A DNA stretch of 8,211 nucleotides. It comes from an uncultured bacterium (GTDB taxonomy: Bacteria > Bacillota > Clostridia > Oscillospirales > Butyricicoccaceae). How positions within the stretch are numbered: the first letter of the stretch is position 1; every line of letters starts with the position of its first letter. Position numbers and translations under genes: made by a program. Below the pieces are notes generated by a model, which searched no databases, was not told the DNA's origin, and saw only the letters and a program-made list of their open reading frames with translations. The stretch covers positions 1 through 8,211 of the forward strand of contig CAJMOV010000078.1 of the NCBI GenBank assembly GCA_905215125.1, given 5' to 3'. Shown in pieces: positions 1 to 6,323 of the stretch.

Positions 1-1639
1 AGGACATCGCAGGATCGGCCGCCATGCGGATATCGGGACGCAGCACGCCCATATCGGCCAGCTCGCGCTGGGATATTTGGTCGCGCAACGTGATAATGTC
101 GGCATTTTTATCCAGGATACGGGCGGCCAGACGGCGGTTTAGGGGACGGCTGACGTGTCCTATGCCGCAGCCGTACATCAGAACCCTGCAGCCAAGATGA
201 TGAGCGGCCCAGATGGTGAAAAGGTAAAAATACAGTGAGCGGCTGGACGTGATATCCTGTATCAGGCTGCCGCCGCCATTGATAAACAGCCGGCTGCGCC
301 GCATGGCCCGCAGGAAGGAAAAAAAGCTGAAGGTATAAATGGCGCGGACGGAATGAAGCGTCTCTGTTTCCTTGGGCTTGCGGGTCATAACGGTCAGAGG
401 AAGCTGGGGATCGATTTTACGCATTGCCATCAAAATGGCTTTGAGGATAGCTTCATCTCCGGCGTTTCCGCGGCCATAAGCGCCGCAGATGAGCACGCCG
501 TCCCGCTTATGCGTCCTGCGCCGCTCTTCACGGGCAAGGATATTTTGGTAAATTTCATTCTGCGTTCTCGCCATACCGTCGAGAGAATAGGTAGAGGAAG
601 CGGTTTCATAAAGGCGCTTTGCAAAGGCCTTCCTCTTAACTTTATCAAGGGAAAGGTCGATAATATATTTAGCGAATGTTTCCACATCACGCGGCTGAAA
701 AATATACCCGCTGACGCCATGCTGAATGAGCTTGTTCATCCCGCCGACGTCGCTTGTGATGACGGCGCAGCCTTCCCGGATACCCTCCAGCACAGAATAG
801 GGGAAGGACTCTGAGATAGAGCACAGCACGTCAATATCGCAGGCGGCGAAAAAACGGGGTACGTCGGACACCCACCCAAGAAAGCTGACACTGTCTGAAA
901 GCCCCAGTGCTTTAGAAAGCTCGATCAGCTTGTCCTTTTCTTCGCCCTCACCGCCGATCATCAGCTTGAGCTTTGGGTTTTCCTTTTTGGCCAGCGCAAA
1001 GGCGCGCAACAGGGTGGAAAGATCCTTGACGGGGTTTAACCGGGCCGGGATGCCGAGAACAACGTCGCCTTCCTCATAGTTAATTCCGACCGAGCGTAGA
1101 TATTCGCCGCGATCAAAGGGTGGGGCCTTCTGTGAAAAATCAAGCCCATTGTAGATGGTCATGATCTTAAGCGGGGAAAAGCCGCGCTCGATCAGCATGC
1201 TGCGGAAGGTATCGGAAACGGTGACATAATAGTCAAAAGCGCGCAGCGCGGCGGCGTTCAGCCGGCCAATGGTATTGCGGCGCAGAAAGCTGTGCATGTA
1301 GTCAAGCTGATAATCGCTGTGCACCGTAGTCACAATGGTCGAACGGCAGAAGAGCTTGAGAAGAACACCCGCAGTATTGGCCTTGGCGCCATGGCAATGG
1401 ACGATGTCCGGCTGCCAGCGTCTCGTCTCGCGGATCAGGCGGATATAGTCCCGGATGACAAATCGGGAGTAGATGACGGTTGTATCAATTCCCGATTTTT
1501 GGGCATCTTCGGCGAATTCGCCGCTGCGCAGGCTGAAAAGCCGCAGCTCATTGTTATCCTTGAGCCGTGAGCACAGTGAGAGGATATGCGGCTTGGCGCC
1601 GCCGCGGTCGCCGCCGCCAGCCACATGCATAATTTTCAT
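1..1639 (-). CDS. GT4 glycosyltransferase fused to CsaB-type polysaccharide pyruvyl transferase (3' end cut by window edge)
   Basis: I read this frame codon by codon from ATG at 1639 to the left edge: 545 complete codons with no stop. A GAGGA ribosome binding site (complement of 1646-1650) lies 6 nt upstream. Residues 1-370 look like a two-Rossmann GT4 glycosyltransferase: an N-terminal glycine-rich loop (GGGDRGGAKPH, residues 8-18), R200/K205 in ARLNPVKD (the usual nucleotide-sugar phosphate contacts) and the E-x7-E motif at E277 and E285. After a charged linker (about 371-380) a CsaB domain starts: GAYGRGNAGDEA (386-397), FINGGGSLIQDITSSRS (452-468) and YGCGIG (489-494). CsaB family enzymes add pyruvate ketals to secondary wall polysaccharide so that SLH-domain surface proteins can bind it. 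GT4 enzymes add sugars to lipid-linked intermediates at the cytoplasmic membrane. About 165 CsaB residues are visible, so I infer that roughly the C-terminal half lies outside the window. The donor sugar and polymer are unknown. Confidence 0.9.
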   Translation of the reverse strand, partial: MKIMHVAGGGDRGGAKPHILSLCSRLKDNNELRLFSLRSGEFAEDAQKSGIDTTVIYSRFVIRDYIRLIRETRRWQPDIVHCHGAKANTAGVLLKLFCRSTIVTTVHSDYQLDYMHSFLRRNTIGRLNAAALRAFDYYVTVSDTFRSMLIERGFSPLKIMTIYNGLDFSQKAPPFDRGEYLRSVGINYEEGDVVLGIPARLNPVKDLSTLLRAFALAKKENPKLKLMIGGEGEEKDKLIELSKALGLSDSVSFLGWVSDVPRFFAACDIDVLCSISESFPYSVLEGIREGCAVITSDVGGMNKLIQHGVSGYIFQPRDVETFAKYIIDLSLDKVKRKAFAKRLYETASSTYSLDGMARTQNEIYQNILAREERRRTHKRDGVLICGAYGRGNAGDEAILKAILMAMRKIDPQLPLTVMTRKPKETETLHSVRAIYTFSFFSFLRAMRRSRLFINGGGSLIQDITSSRSLYFYLFTIWAAHHLGCRVLMYGCGIGHVSRPLNRRLAARILDKNADIITLRDQISQRELADMGVLRPDIRMAADPAMS

Positions 1640-1681
1640 AGTCCGTCCTCGTTTCAGCAAAAGTTATGGTGTTATTCTGTT

Positions 1682-1710
1682 ATTATATCCCATTACAAGA
1701 GACGGATCAA
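1682..1710 (-). promoter_or_regulatory. SigA-type promoter for the GT4-CsaB gene
   Basis: Read on the minus strand, TTGATC (complement of 1705-1710) is followed after exactly 17 nt by TATAAT (complement of 1682-1687). The predicted transcription start is near 1675, which gives a short leader of about 35 nt before the ATG at 1639. The -10 box is a perfect consensus, the -35 matches 4 of 6 positions (TTGACA), and the spacing is ideal. It faces away from the atp promoter. Confidence 0.7.
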
Positions 1711-1719
1711 CCGCTTGTA

Positions 1720-1758
1720 TTCCGGGCCAGAACAGCTCATATGAAGTTTCTGGCAGAA
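1720..1758. promoter_or_regulatory. Candidate operator: dyad between the divergent promoters
   Basis: GCCAGAA (1726-1732) and TTCTGGC (1748-1754) are perfect inverted repeats separated by 15 nt, so the arm centres are 22 bp apart, about two helical turns. Each arm also sits in a smaller palindrome: TTCCGGGCCAGAA (1720-1732, one mismatched pair) and TTCTGGCAGAA (1748-1758, perfect around its central G). The element lies between the two -35 boxes (1710 and 1765). A dimeric or tetrameric regulator bound here could affect both genes. No regulator family is recognised, and a chance repeat is possible. Confidence 0.3.
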
Positions 1759-1764
1759 TGTGTG

Positions 1765-1792
1765 TTGATATTTTTCCGCAACATGGTATAAT
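1765..1792 (+). promoter_or_regulatory. SigA-type promoter for the atp operon
   Basis: TTGATA (1765-1770) is followed after 16 nt by a perfect TATAAT (1787-1792). Transcription should start at about 1797-1800, leaving an AT-rich leader of about 85 nt before the preferred atpZ start at 1884. No other comparably good promoter was seen inside the operon, so the whole atp cluster is probably transcribed from here. Confidence 0.72.
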
Positions 1793-1883
1793 AAAGATTA
1801 TATTATGATAATTCTGTGACAAATCGGTAATGGAATGCATGGCGGATCAGCTTACTTTCCGGCCGGCTAAAACGGGGAATACA

Positions 1884-2153
1884 ATGAGTAAGCCAAACAG
1901 ATGGATGGAAACAATGCGGGGCTTGACTTATCTGACGCAGGTGGGGCTGTCGGTGGCGACACCCATCATTTTATGTCTGCTGGGCGGGCTGTGGCTGCGG
2001 CAAAAGCTGGGGTTGCCGCCGTGGACGCTGTTGATAGCCATGCTGATTGGGCTGATAAGCGGGCTGATGAGTCTGTGGAAGTTTTTGCAGTACGTTGCCC
2101 ATAAATCCAAGAGCAGATCTGCACAGAGCGACGGAGCGCAAGAAAGGAGATAG
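1884..2153 (+). CDS. atpZ: AtpZ-family small membrane protein of the F1Fo ATP synthase operon
   Basis: This is an 89-residue protein with two hydrophobic segments (about residues 19-36 and 45-65). They are joined by a short polar hairpin, WLRQKLGLPPW, typical of the ATPase_gene1/AtpZ family, and the C-terminal tail is basic and polar. AtpZ proteins are encoded at the head of many Bacillota atp operons and have been proposed to act with AtpI in Mg2+/Ca2+ handling or in rotor assembly; the exact role is unsettled. The frame is open further upstream, with ATGs at 1830 and 1839, but neither has a convincing ribosome binding site. ATG 1884 has GGGGA at 1874-1878, 5 nt upstream, and gives the usual family length, so I chose it. 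The gene ends 2 nt before atpI. Confidence 0.8.
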   Translation: MSKPNRWMETMRGLTYLTQVGLSVATPIILCLLGGLWLRQKLGLPPWTLLIAMLIGLISGLMSLWKFLQYVAHKSKSRSAQSDGAQERR

Positions 2154-2155
2154 GC

Positions 2156-2599
2156 ATGAGGGTCAGTCCTGTTGTTTGGAAAGAGACAAAACGCATCGCC
2201 ATAGGGGTGCTGATTTTAACGGCGCTGATGGTGGCGATTTTTGCTGTCTGCGGGCATTTTGACAGCACTGTGCTGCTGGGCGCGCTGCTGGGCTGCGCCT
2301 ATGCTATTGTCAATTTCTTTTTGATGGCCTATACCATCCAGCGCGGCACGGAAACCACTCATACCAAGGCCAAAGCGAGAGTGCAGGTTTCCTATACGCT
2401 GCGGATGCTGCTTATGCTGGCTGTCGGCATCGCGGGCGTGGCGCTGCCGTGCTTTCACTGGCTTGCCGTTTTGCTGCCTTTTGTTTTTCCGCGGCTGTCC
2501 ATTTATCTCATGCAGCTGCTGAAAATAGTTGATCTGAAGTCGGAATCTCCCCAGAAGGAGGAGCAAACGGAAGAGAAAGGGGATGAGAGAAAAGTATGA
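2156..2599 (+). CDS. atpI: ATP synthase protein I (AtpI)
   Basis: This is a 147-residue protein with four predicted membrane helices (about 14-33, 39-60, 82-100 and 102-122). A basic loop separates helices 2 and 3, and a strongly charged Lys/Glu-rich tail (124-147) follows helix 4. This topology and the position directly before the a-subunit gene identify AtpI (subunit I family). In other bacteria AtpI assists assembly of the c ring, including Na+-type rings, and is not part of the mature enzyme. The start has a strong AAAGGAG (2143-2149), 6 nt upstream, which lies inside the end of atpZ. Its stop overlaps the atpB start (ATGA, 2596-2599), pointing to translational coupling. Sequence conservation in this family is low, so the call relies partly on topology and context. 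Confidence 0.85.
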   Translation: MRVSPVVWKETKRIAIGVLILTALMVAIFAVCGHFDSTVLLGALLGCAYAIVNFFLMAYTIQRGTETTHTKAKARVQVSYTLRMLLMLAVGIAGVALPCFHWLAVLLPFVFPRLSIYLMQLLKIVDLKSESPQKEEQTEEKGDERKV

Positions 2600-3345
2600 A
2601 TGTAGAAATCACTGGCGCCAGAATACTCTTTGAAATACCGATATTCGGCGGCATTCCCATTACCGAGACGCTGGTCAACGCCTGGTGCGTGATGGCGGTG
2701 ATTATCGGCCTGTGCATCTGGCTGACGCACGGACTGAAGGTCAGACCGACGGGCAAGAAGCAGATAGTCGCCGAATTTCTTGTCAGCACGGCCCAGAAGT
2801 TTGTCGTTGGGAACATGGGCGAAAAATTCAAGGGATTTGTTCCTTTTGTTTCCGCCATTTTTGCCACATCGGTATTGTGCAGCCTGTCCAGTCTTATTGG
2901 AGCATATCCGGCGACCAGCGACCTTTCGACCGAGCTTGCCTGGGCGGTTGTCGTTTTTATCCTGATAACGGGAACCAAGATCAAGACCAATGGCGTTGGG
3001 GGATATTTAAAGGGGTTTACACAGCCCATTGCTGTACTGACGCCCTTTAATGTTCTCAGCGAGCTGGCTACGCCGATTTCCATGGCCTTCCGTCACTTTG
3101 GCAATATTATTTCGGGCAGCGTCATCACGGCACTGGTTTATGCTTCGCTCGCTGTGGCGTCGCATGCGCTGTTTGCCTGGCTGCCTGGCGCGCTGGGCGA
3201 AATCCTGGGTGCCATACCTATTTTGCAGGTAGGTATACCGGCTGTGCTGTCGGTGTACTTTGACCTGTTCTCCAGCTGTATGCAGGCATTTATCTTCTGT
3301 ATGCTGACTATGCTTTACATCGCCAACGCGGCGGAGGAAGGCTAA
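2596..3345 (+). CDS. atpB: F1Fo ATP synthase subunit a
   Basis: This 249-residue integral membrane protein forms the two half-channels of the stator through which ions reach the c ring. The essential arginine is R166 in MAFRHFGNIISG, equivalent to E. coli aR210. Q230 in MQAFIF matches E. coli Q252. The TSDLSTELAW segment and the C-terminal LTMLYIANAAEEG are typical of the family. The functionally linked E. coli pair E219/H245 is replaced by S175 and D223. Length is close to the usual 220-270 residues. The start overlaps the atpI stop by 4 nt, and a modest purine stretch (AAAGGGGAT) upstream serves as the ribosome binding site. It is followed by a 67-nt gap before atpE. Confidence 0.96.
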   Translation: MNVEITGARILFEIPIFGGIPITETLVNAWCVMAVIIGLCIWLTHGLKVRPTGKKQIVAEFLVSTAQKFVVGNMGEKFKGFVPFVSAIFATSVLCSLSSLIGAYPATSDLSTELAWAVVVFILITGTKIKTNGVGGYLKGFTQPIAVLTPFNVLSELATPISMAFRHFGNIISGSVITALVYASLAVASHALFAWLPGALGEILGAIPILQVGIPAVLSVYFDLFSSCMQAFIFCMLTMLYIANAAEEG

Positions 3346-3398
3346 AAGGCTTCACCCTCTTGGCGACGCGGGCGCTGTTATAAAAGGAAAATGAAATT

Positions 3399-3405
3399 AG
3401 GAGGA
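3399..3405 (+). promoter_or_regulatory. Strong ribosome binding site of atpE
   Basis: AGGAGGA lies 7 nt before the atpE ATG, inside an A/T-rich, apparently unstructured stretch (about 3379-3412). It is one of the two best Shine-Dalgarno sequences in the operon (the other precedes atpD). This fits the need for many c subunits per complex. The 67-nt atpB-atpE gap has no obvious terminator or promoter. Confidence 0.75.
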
Positions 3406-3412
3406 CTTTCTT

Positions 3413-3676
3413 ATGTTGGAAAAAGCGATTGTACTTGCTGGTTGCGCCATTGGCGCGGGTTTGGCACTGATTGCCGGTATTGGCCCCGGCATCGGCGAAG
3501 GCTATGCTGTCGGCAAAGCGTGCGAAGCCATCGGCCGCCAGCCGGAATGTAAGGGCGAGGTTACTTCGACCATGCTGCTCGGCTGCGCTATTGCCGAGAC
3601 GACGGGTATTTACGGCTTTGTCACAGGCCTGCTGCTTATCTTTGTCGCTCCGGGCATCCTGACGAATATGCTGTAA
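3413..3676 (+). CDS. atpE: F1Fo ATP synthase subunit c, Na+-type two-carboxylate proteolipid
   Basis: This is an 87-residue hairpin of two membrane helices (about 5-34 and 50-78) joined by the polar loop GRQPECKG that contacts gamma/epsilon. Copies form the rotor ring. Helix 1 has the alternating glycines typical of c subunits and carries E29 (codon 3497-3499) where Na+-type rings of Ilyobacter/Propionigenium have Q32. Helix 2 has the ion-carrying E62 (3596-3598) followed by T63, T64 and Y67, matching E65, S66, T67 and Y70 of the Na+ site. A glutamate in both helices is the two-carboxylate Na+ motif described for Fusobacterium nucleatum. Na+ coupling is therefore inferred, not shown. Unusually for a c subunit there are four cysteines (C11, C37, C46, C58), C58 being one turn before E62. 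Confidence 0.96.
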   Translation: MLEKAIVLAGCAIGAGLALIAGIGPGIGEGYAVGKACEAIGRQPECKGEVTSTMLLGCAIAETTGIYGFVTGLLLIFVAPGILTNML

Positions 3677-3717
3677 AAAACGGCCCGGCGTAGTCCTGAG
3701 CCAAAGGGAGAGATACC

Positions 3718-4224
3718 ATGGAAAAATTTCAATCTCTGGTAACTGTCGCGCCATGGACGTTTATTTTTACGATCTGCAACCTCTTTATTCTCGCCGCTGC
3801 GCTTAAGCATTTCCTGTTTAAACCGGTGCAGAGAATTCTCGACCAGCGCGCTGCAGAGGTTTCGACGACCTATGAGCAGGCGGACGAGGCCAGAAAGACG
3901 GCCGAATCCATGCGGGACGAGTACGAGCAGCGTCTGGCCGGAGCAAAGCAGGAGGCGGCGGAAATCGTTAAAACGGCCAATACCCGTGCGACAGCCCGTG
4001 CGGAGGAAATGCTGAATACCGCCCGCAGCGAGGCCGCGGCCCTCAAGGTCAAGGCCGAGCGCGAGATCGAAAACGATCGCAAGCGGGCCGCAGGAGAGCT
4101 GAAAAACGATATATCGGCCTTGGCCATTGACCTGGCGGAGAAAGTCGTGGAAAAAGAAATCGATCCTGCGGCGCACAGCGCACTGATACAGGAGTTTATT
4201 GACAAAGTCGGTGACGCGTCATGA
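3718..4224 (+). CDS. atpF: F1Fo ATP synthase subunit b
   Basis: This 168-residue protein has one N-terminal membrane helix (about 11-30) followed by the conserved FKPVQRILDQR segment. A long Ala/Glu/Lys/Arg-rich helix (about 40-150) should form the parallel coiled coil of the peripheral stalk that holds the alpha3beta3 head to subunit a. Only one b gene is present, so the stalk is presumably a homodimer; the paired b/b' arrangement is not seen. The ATG has AAAGGGAG (3703-3710), 7 nt upstream. The gene follows atpE by 41 nt, and its TGA overlaps the atpH ATG (ATGA, 4221-4224), coupling the two stator components. Confidence 0.95.
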   Translation: MEKFQSLVTVAPWTFIFTICNLFILAAALKHFLFKPVQRILDQRAAEVSTTYEQADEARKTAESMRDEYEQRLAGAKQEAAEIVKTANTRATARAEEMLNTARSEAAALKVKAEREIENDRKRAAGELKNDISALAIDLAEKVVEKEIDPAAHSALIQEFIDKVGDAS

Positions 4225-4751
4225 CGGCGGCCGATAAGGAATACGGTGGCGCGCTTTATCTGCTTGCCGAGGAAGAGGGCTGTGAAGATGAGGTTCTCGC
4301 AGGACTCAATCTGGCGGTGCGGTTGTTGGAAGAAAATCCCGATTATGTCCGCCTTTTGGAAAACCCGGCGATCAGCAAGGCAGAGCATTTGCAGCTGCTG
4401 GATGAAGCGCTGCGTGGAAGCCTGCATCCATATGCGCTGAATTTTATCAAAATTTTATGTGAAAAATCCGCTATCAGGCGGCTGTCCGGCTGTGCGGCCG
4501 TGTTTACCGACCGGCTTTACGCCGCGCGCGGCATTTTACCCGTCGTGGCATGGAGTGCCGTGCCTTTGACCGGGCAGCAAATGGAAAGCCTAAAGGACAG
4601 GCTGTCTGCTGCGACAGGAAAGACCATCCTGCTCAACTGTCGGGTTGATCCCGGTCTGATGGGCGGCGTTAAAGTCAGCTATGAGGGCAGAGAGCTGGAT
4701 GGAACCATCGCAGGGCGGCTGGACGCTGTGCGTCAGGCTTTGATGTCCTGA
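4221..4751 (+). CDS. atpH: F1Fo ATP synthase subunit delta
   Basis: This 176-residue soluble protein matches the OSCP/delta family. Its N-terminal helical domain (about 1-105) binds the top of the alpha3beta3 head. The C-terminal segment contains VDPGLMGGVKVSYEGRELDG (about 142-161) followed by a final helix ending RLDAVRQAL, the family signature, and contacts subunit b. Length is typical (about 175-180). Translation probably depends on coupling to atpF through the 4-nt ATGA overlap, since no separate strong ribosome binding site stands out. A 35-nt gap separates it from atpA. Confidence 0.93.
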   Translation: MTAADKEYGGALYLLAEEEGCEDEVLAGLNLAVRLLEENPDYVRLLENPAISKAEHLQLLDEALRGSLHPYALNFIKILCEKSAIRRLSGCAAVFTDRLYAARGILPVVAWSAVPLTGQQMESLKDRLSAATGKTILLNCRVDPGLMGGVKVSYEGRELDGTIAGRLDAVRQALMS

Positions 4752-4775
4752 CGCCCGCCCTTATTATGGAAAGCT

Positions 4776-4789
4776 GGTGAAGCAACTTG
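4776..4789 (+). promoter_or_regulatory. Translation start region of atpA: GGTGA Shine-Dalgarno and TTG initiation codon
   Basis: GGTGA (4776-4780) can pair with the anti-Shine-Dalgarno UCACC and sits 6 nt before TTG (4787-4789). An in-frame TGA at 4778-4780 rules out any start further upstream. The next in-frame ATG (4928-4930) would remove about 47 conserved residues. TTG is therefore the only start that gives a normal alpha N-terminus. Confidence 0.8.
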
Positions 4790-6301
4790 CAGTTAAAACC
4801 TGAAGATATCAGCAAAATCATTAAAAGTCAAATTAAAAACTACGAAAACCGTATTGAAAGTGCAGAGACCGGCACCGTCATTTTGGTTGGAGACGGTATC
4901 GCGCGCGCCTATGGCCTGGAAAAGTGTATGGCTAACGAACTGGTTGAATTCCAGAACGGCGAATATGGCATGGCGCTGAACCTGGAGGAAAACAGCGTTG
5001 CCATCGTTATCCTCGGATCTGATGAAGGAATTAAAGAGGGGGATACCGTCCGCCGAACGGGCCGTGTCGTCAGCGTCCCGGTCGGTGAAGCGATGATTGG
5101 GCGCGTCGTCAATGCCTTGGGGCAGCCTATTGATGGAAAGGGCGCTATTGACACCAAAGAATTTCGTCCCATTGAAAGTCAGGCCCCTGGTATTATTGAG
5201 CGAAAAAGTGTCTCCGTTCCCCTGCAAACTGGCATCAAGGCCATCGACAGCATGATTCCCATTGGCCGCGGCCAGCGCGAATTGATCATCGGCGACCGAC
5301 AGACGGGCAAGACCGTCATTGCGACGGACACCATCATTAACCAGCGTGGAAAGGACATCATTTGTATCTATGTCGCAATTGGCCAAAAGCGTTCCACTGT
5401 TACCCAGCTGGTGGAAAATCTGACGGCCAATGGCGCGATGGATTACACCATTGTCGTCGCCGCTACGGCGAGCGAGCTGGCCCCTCTGCAGTACATTGCG
5501 CCGTATACCGGGTGCACCATGGGCGAATATTTCATGGCTCAGGGCAAGGACGTTTTGATTATTTATGACGACCTGTCCAAGCATGCGGTCGCTTATCGCG
5601 CGCTCTCCCTGCTTATCCGCCGTCCGCCCGGGCGTGAAGCCTTCCCTGGCGACGTTTTTTACCTGCACAGCCGTTTGCTTGAGCGCGCGGCCCGCTTGGC
5701 GCCAGAATACGGCGGAGGTTCGCTGACGGCTCTGCCGATTATCGAAACACAGGCTGGCGACGTCTCTGCCTATATCCCGACCAACGTCATTTCCATTACA
5801 GACGGGCAAATTTTCTTGGAAAGCGAGCTGTTCCATTCGGGCGTGCGCCCTGCCGTCAACCCGGGTATTTCGGTCAGCCGTGTCGGTGGCAATGCCCAGA
5901 TTAAGGCCATGAAAAAGGTTTCCGGTTCGCTCAAGCTGCTCTATTCGCAGTATCGTGAATTGCAGGGCTTTGCACAGTTCGGATCCGATCTGGACGCTGA
6001 CACCAAGCGCCGCCTGGCGCAGGGCGAGCGCATCGTAGAGGTCCTCAAGCAGGATCGCAATGCGCCTGTCGATGTTGAGCTGCAGGTGGCTATCCTCTAT
6101 GCCGTTGTCAACGACATTCTAGAAGAGATTCCTGTTGAAAAAATTCGTGCTTTTGAAGAGCAGCTGTATACCTACCTGCGTGATATGCATGGACCGATGC
6201 TGGAGAAGATCCGCACCACTGGCGTGCTGGACGCTGAAACGGAAGAGACGCTGAAAAAGGCATTGACCGACTTTAAAGCGGGCTTTATGCAACAGCAGTA
6301 A
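4787..6301 (+). CDS. atpA: F1Fo ATP synthase subunit alpha
   Basis: This 504-residue non-catalytic nucleotide-binding subunit forms the F1 head with beta. It has the usual three parts: an N-terminal beta barrel (about 25-95), a nucleotide-binding domain with Walker A GDRQTGKT (169-176; K175), and a C-terminal helical domain. The arginine finger that reaches the beta catalytic site is R365 in ISVSRVGG, equivalent to E. coli R376. The block GQKRSTV and the conserved DDLSKHAVAYRALSLL are also present. The N-terminus MQLKPEDISKIIKSQIKNYE aligns with other bacterial alpha subunits and supports the TTG start. Length matches the 500-515 residues usual for the family. A 22-nt gap leads to atpG. Confidence 0.97.
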   Translation: MQLKPEDISKIIKSQIKNYENRIESAETGTVILVGDGIARAYGLEKCMANELVEFQNGEYGMALNLEENSVAIVILGSDEGIKEGDTVRRTGRVVSVPVGEAMIGRVVNALGQPIDGKGAIDTKEFRPIESQAPGIIERKSVSVPLQTGIKAIDSMIPIGRGQRELIIGDRQTGKTVIATDTIINQRGKDIICIYVAIGQKRSTVTQLVENLTANGAMDYTIVVAATASELAPLQYIAPYTGCTMGEYFMAQGKDVLIIYDDLSKHAVAYRALSLLIRRPPGREAFPGDVFYLHSRLLERAARLAPEYGGGSLTALPIIETQAGDVSAYIPTNVISITDGQIFLESELFHSGVRPAVNPGISVSRVGGNAQIKAMKKVSGSLKLLYSQYRELQGFAQFGSDLDADTKRRLAQGERIVEVLKQDRNAPVDVELQVAILYAVVNDILEEIPVEKIRAFEEQLYTYLRDMHGPMLEKIRTTGVLDAETEETLKKALTDFKAGFMQQQ

Positions 6302-6323
6302 TGAAGGGGAGGAGGGCTTTTCT

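Noticed and set aside
353..814. Plus-strand open frame of 153 codons (and a similar one at 1292-1570)
   Set aside because: They lie opposite the well-supported GT4-CsaB gene, have no family resemblance, and arise from its codon bias.
2508..3083. Minus-strand open frame of 191 codons opposite atpI/atpB
   Set aside because: It spans two real plus-strand genes, and its hydrophobic composition mirrors the opposing membrane-protein codons.
3214..3236. Inverted repeat ATACCTA-N9-TAGGTAT inside atpB
   Set aside because: It lies in conserved coding sequence (AIPILQVGIP), where the repeat follows from Ile-Pro/Val-Gly-Ile codons; no functional context.
3380..3385. TATAAA upstream of atpE as a possible internal promoter -10 box
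   Set aside because: The only -35-like hexamer (TTGGCG) is about 13 nt away, too close for a SigA promoter.
3391..3552. Out-of-frame 53-codon frame beginning at ATG 3391 and overlapping the start of atpE
   Set aside because: The sequence is Arg/Cys/Trp-rich and typical of a shifted frame. The strong AGGAGGA serves atpE at 3413.
4793..5836. Long (347-codon) minus-strand open frame opposite atpA
   Set aside because: It is antisense to one of the most conserved genes known, has no recognisable domain and no promoter or convincing start. Long antisense frames are common opposite GC-biased coding sequence.
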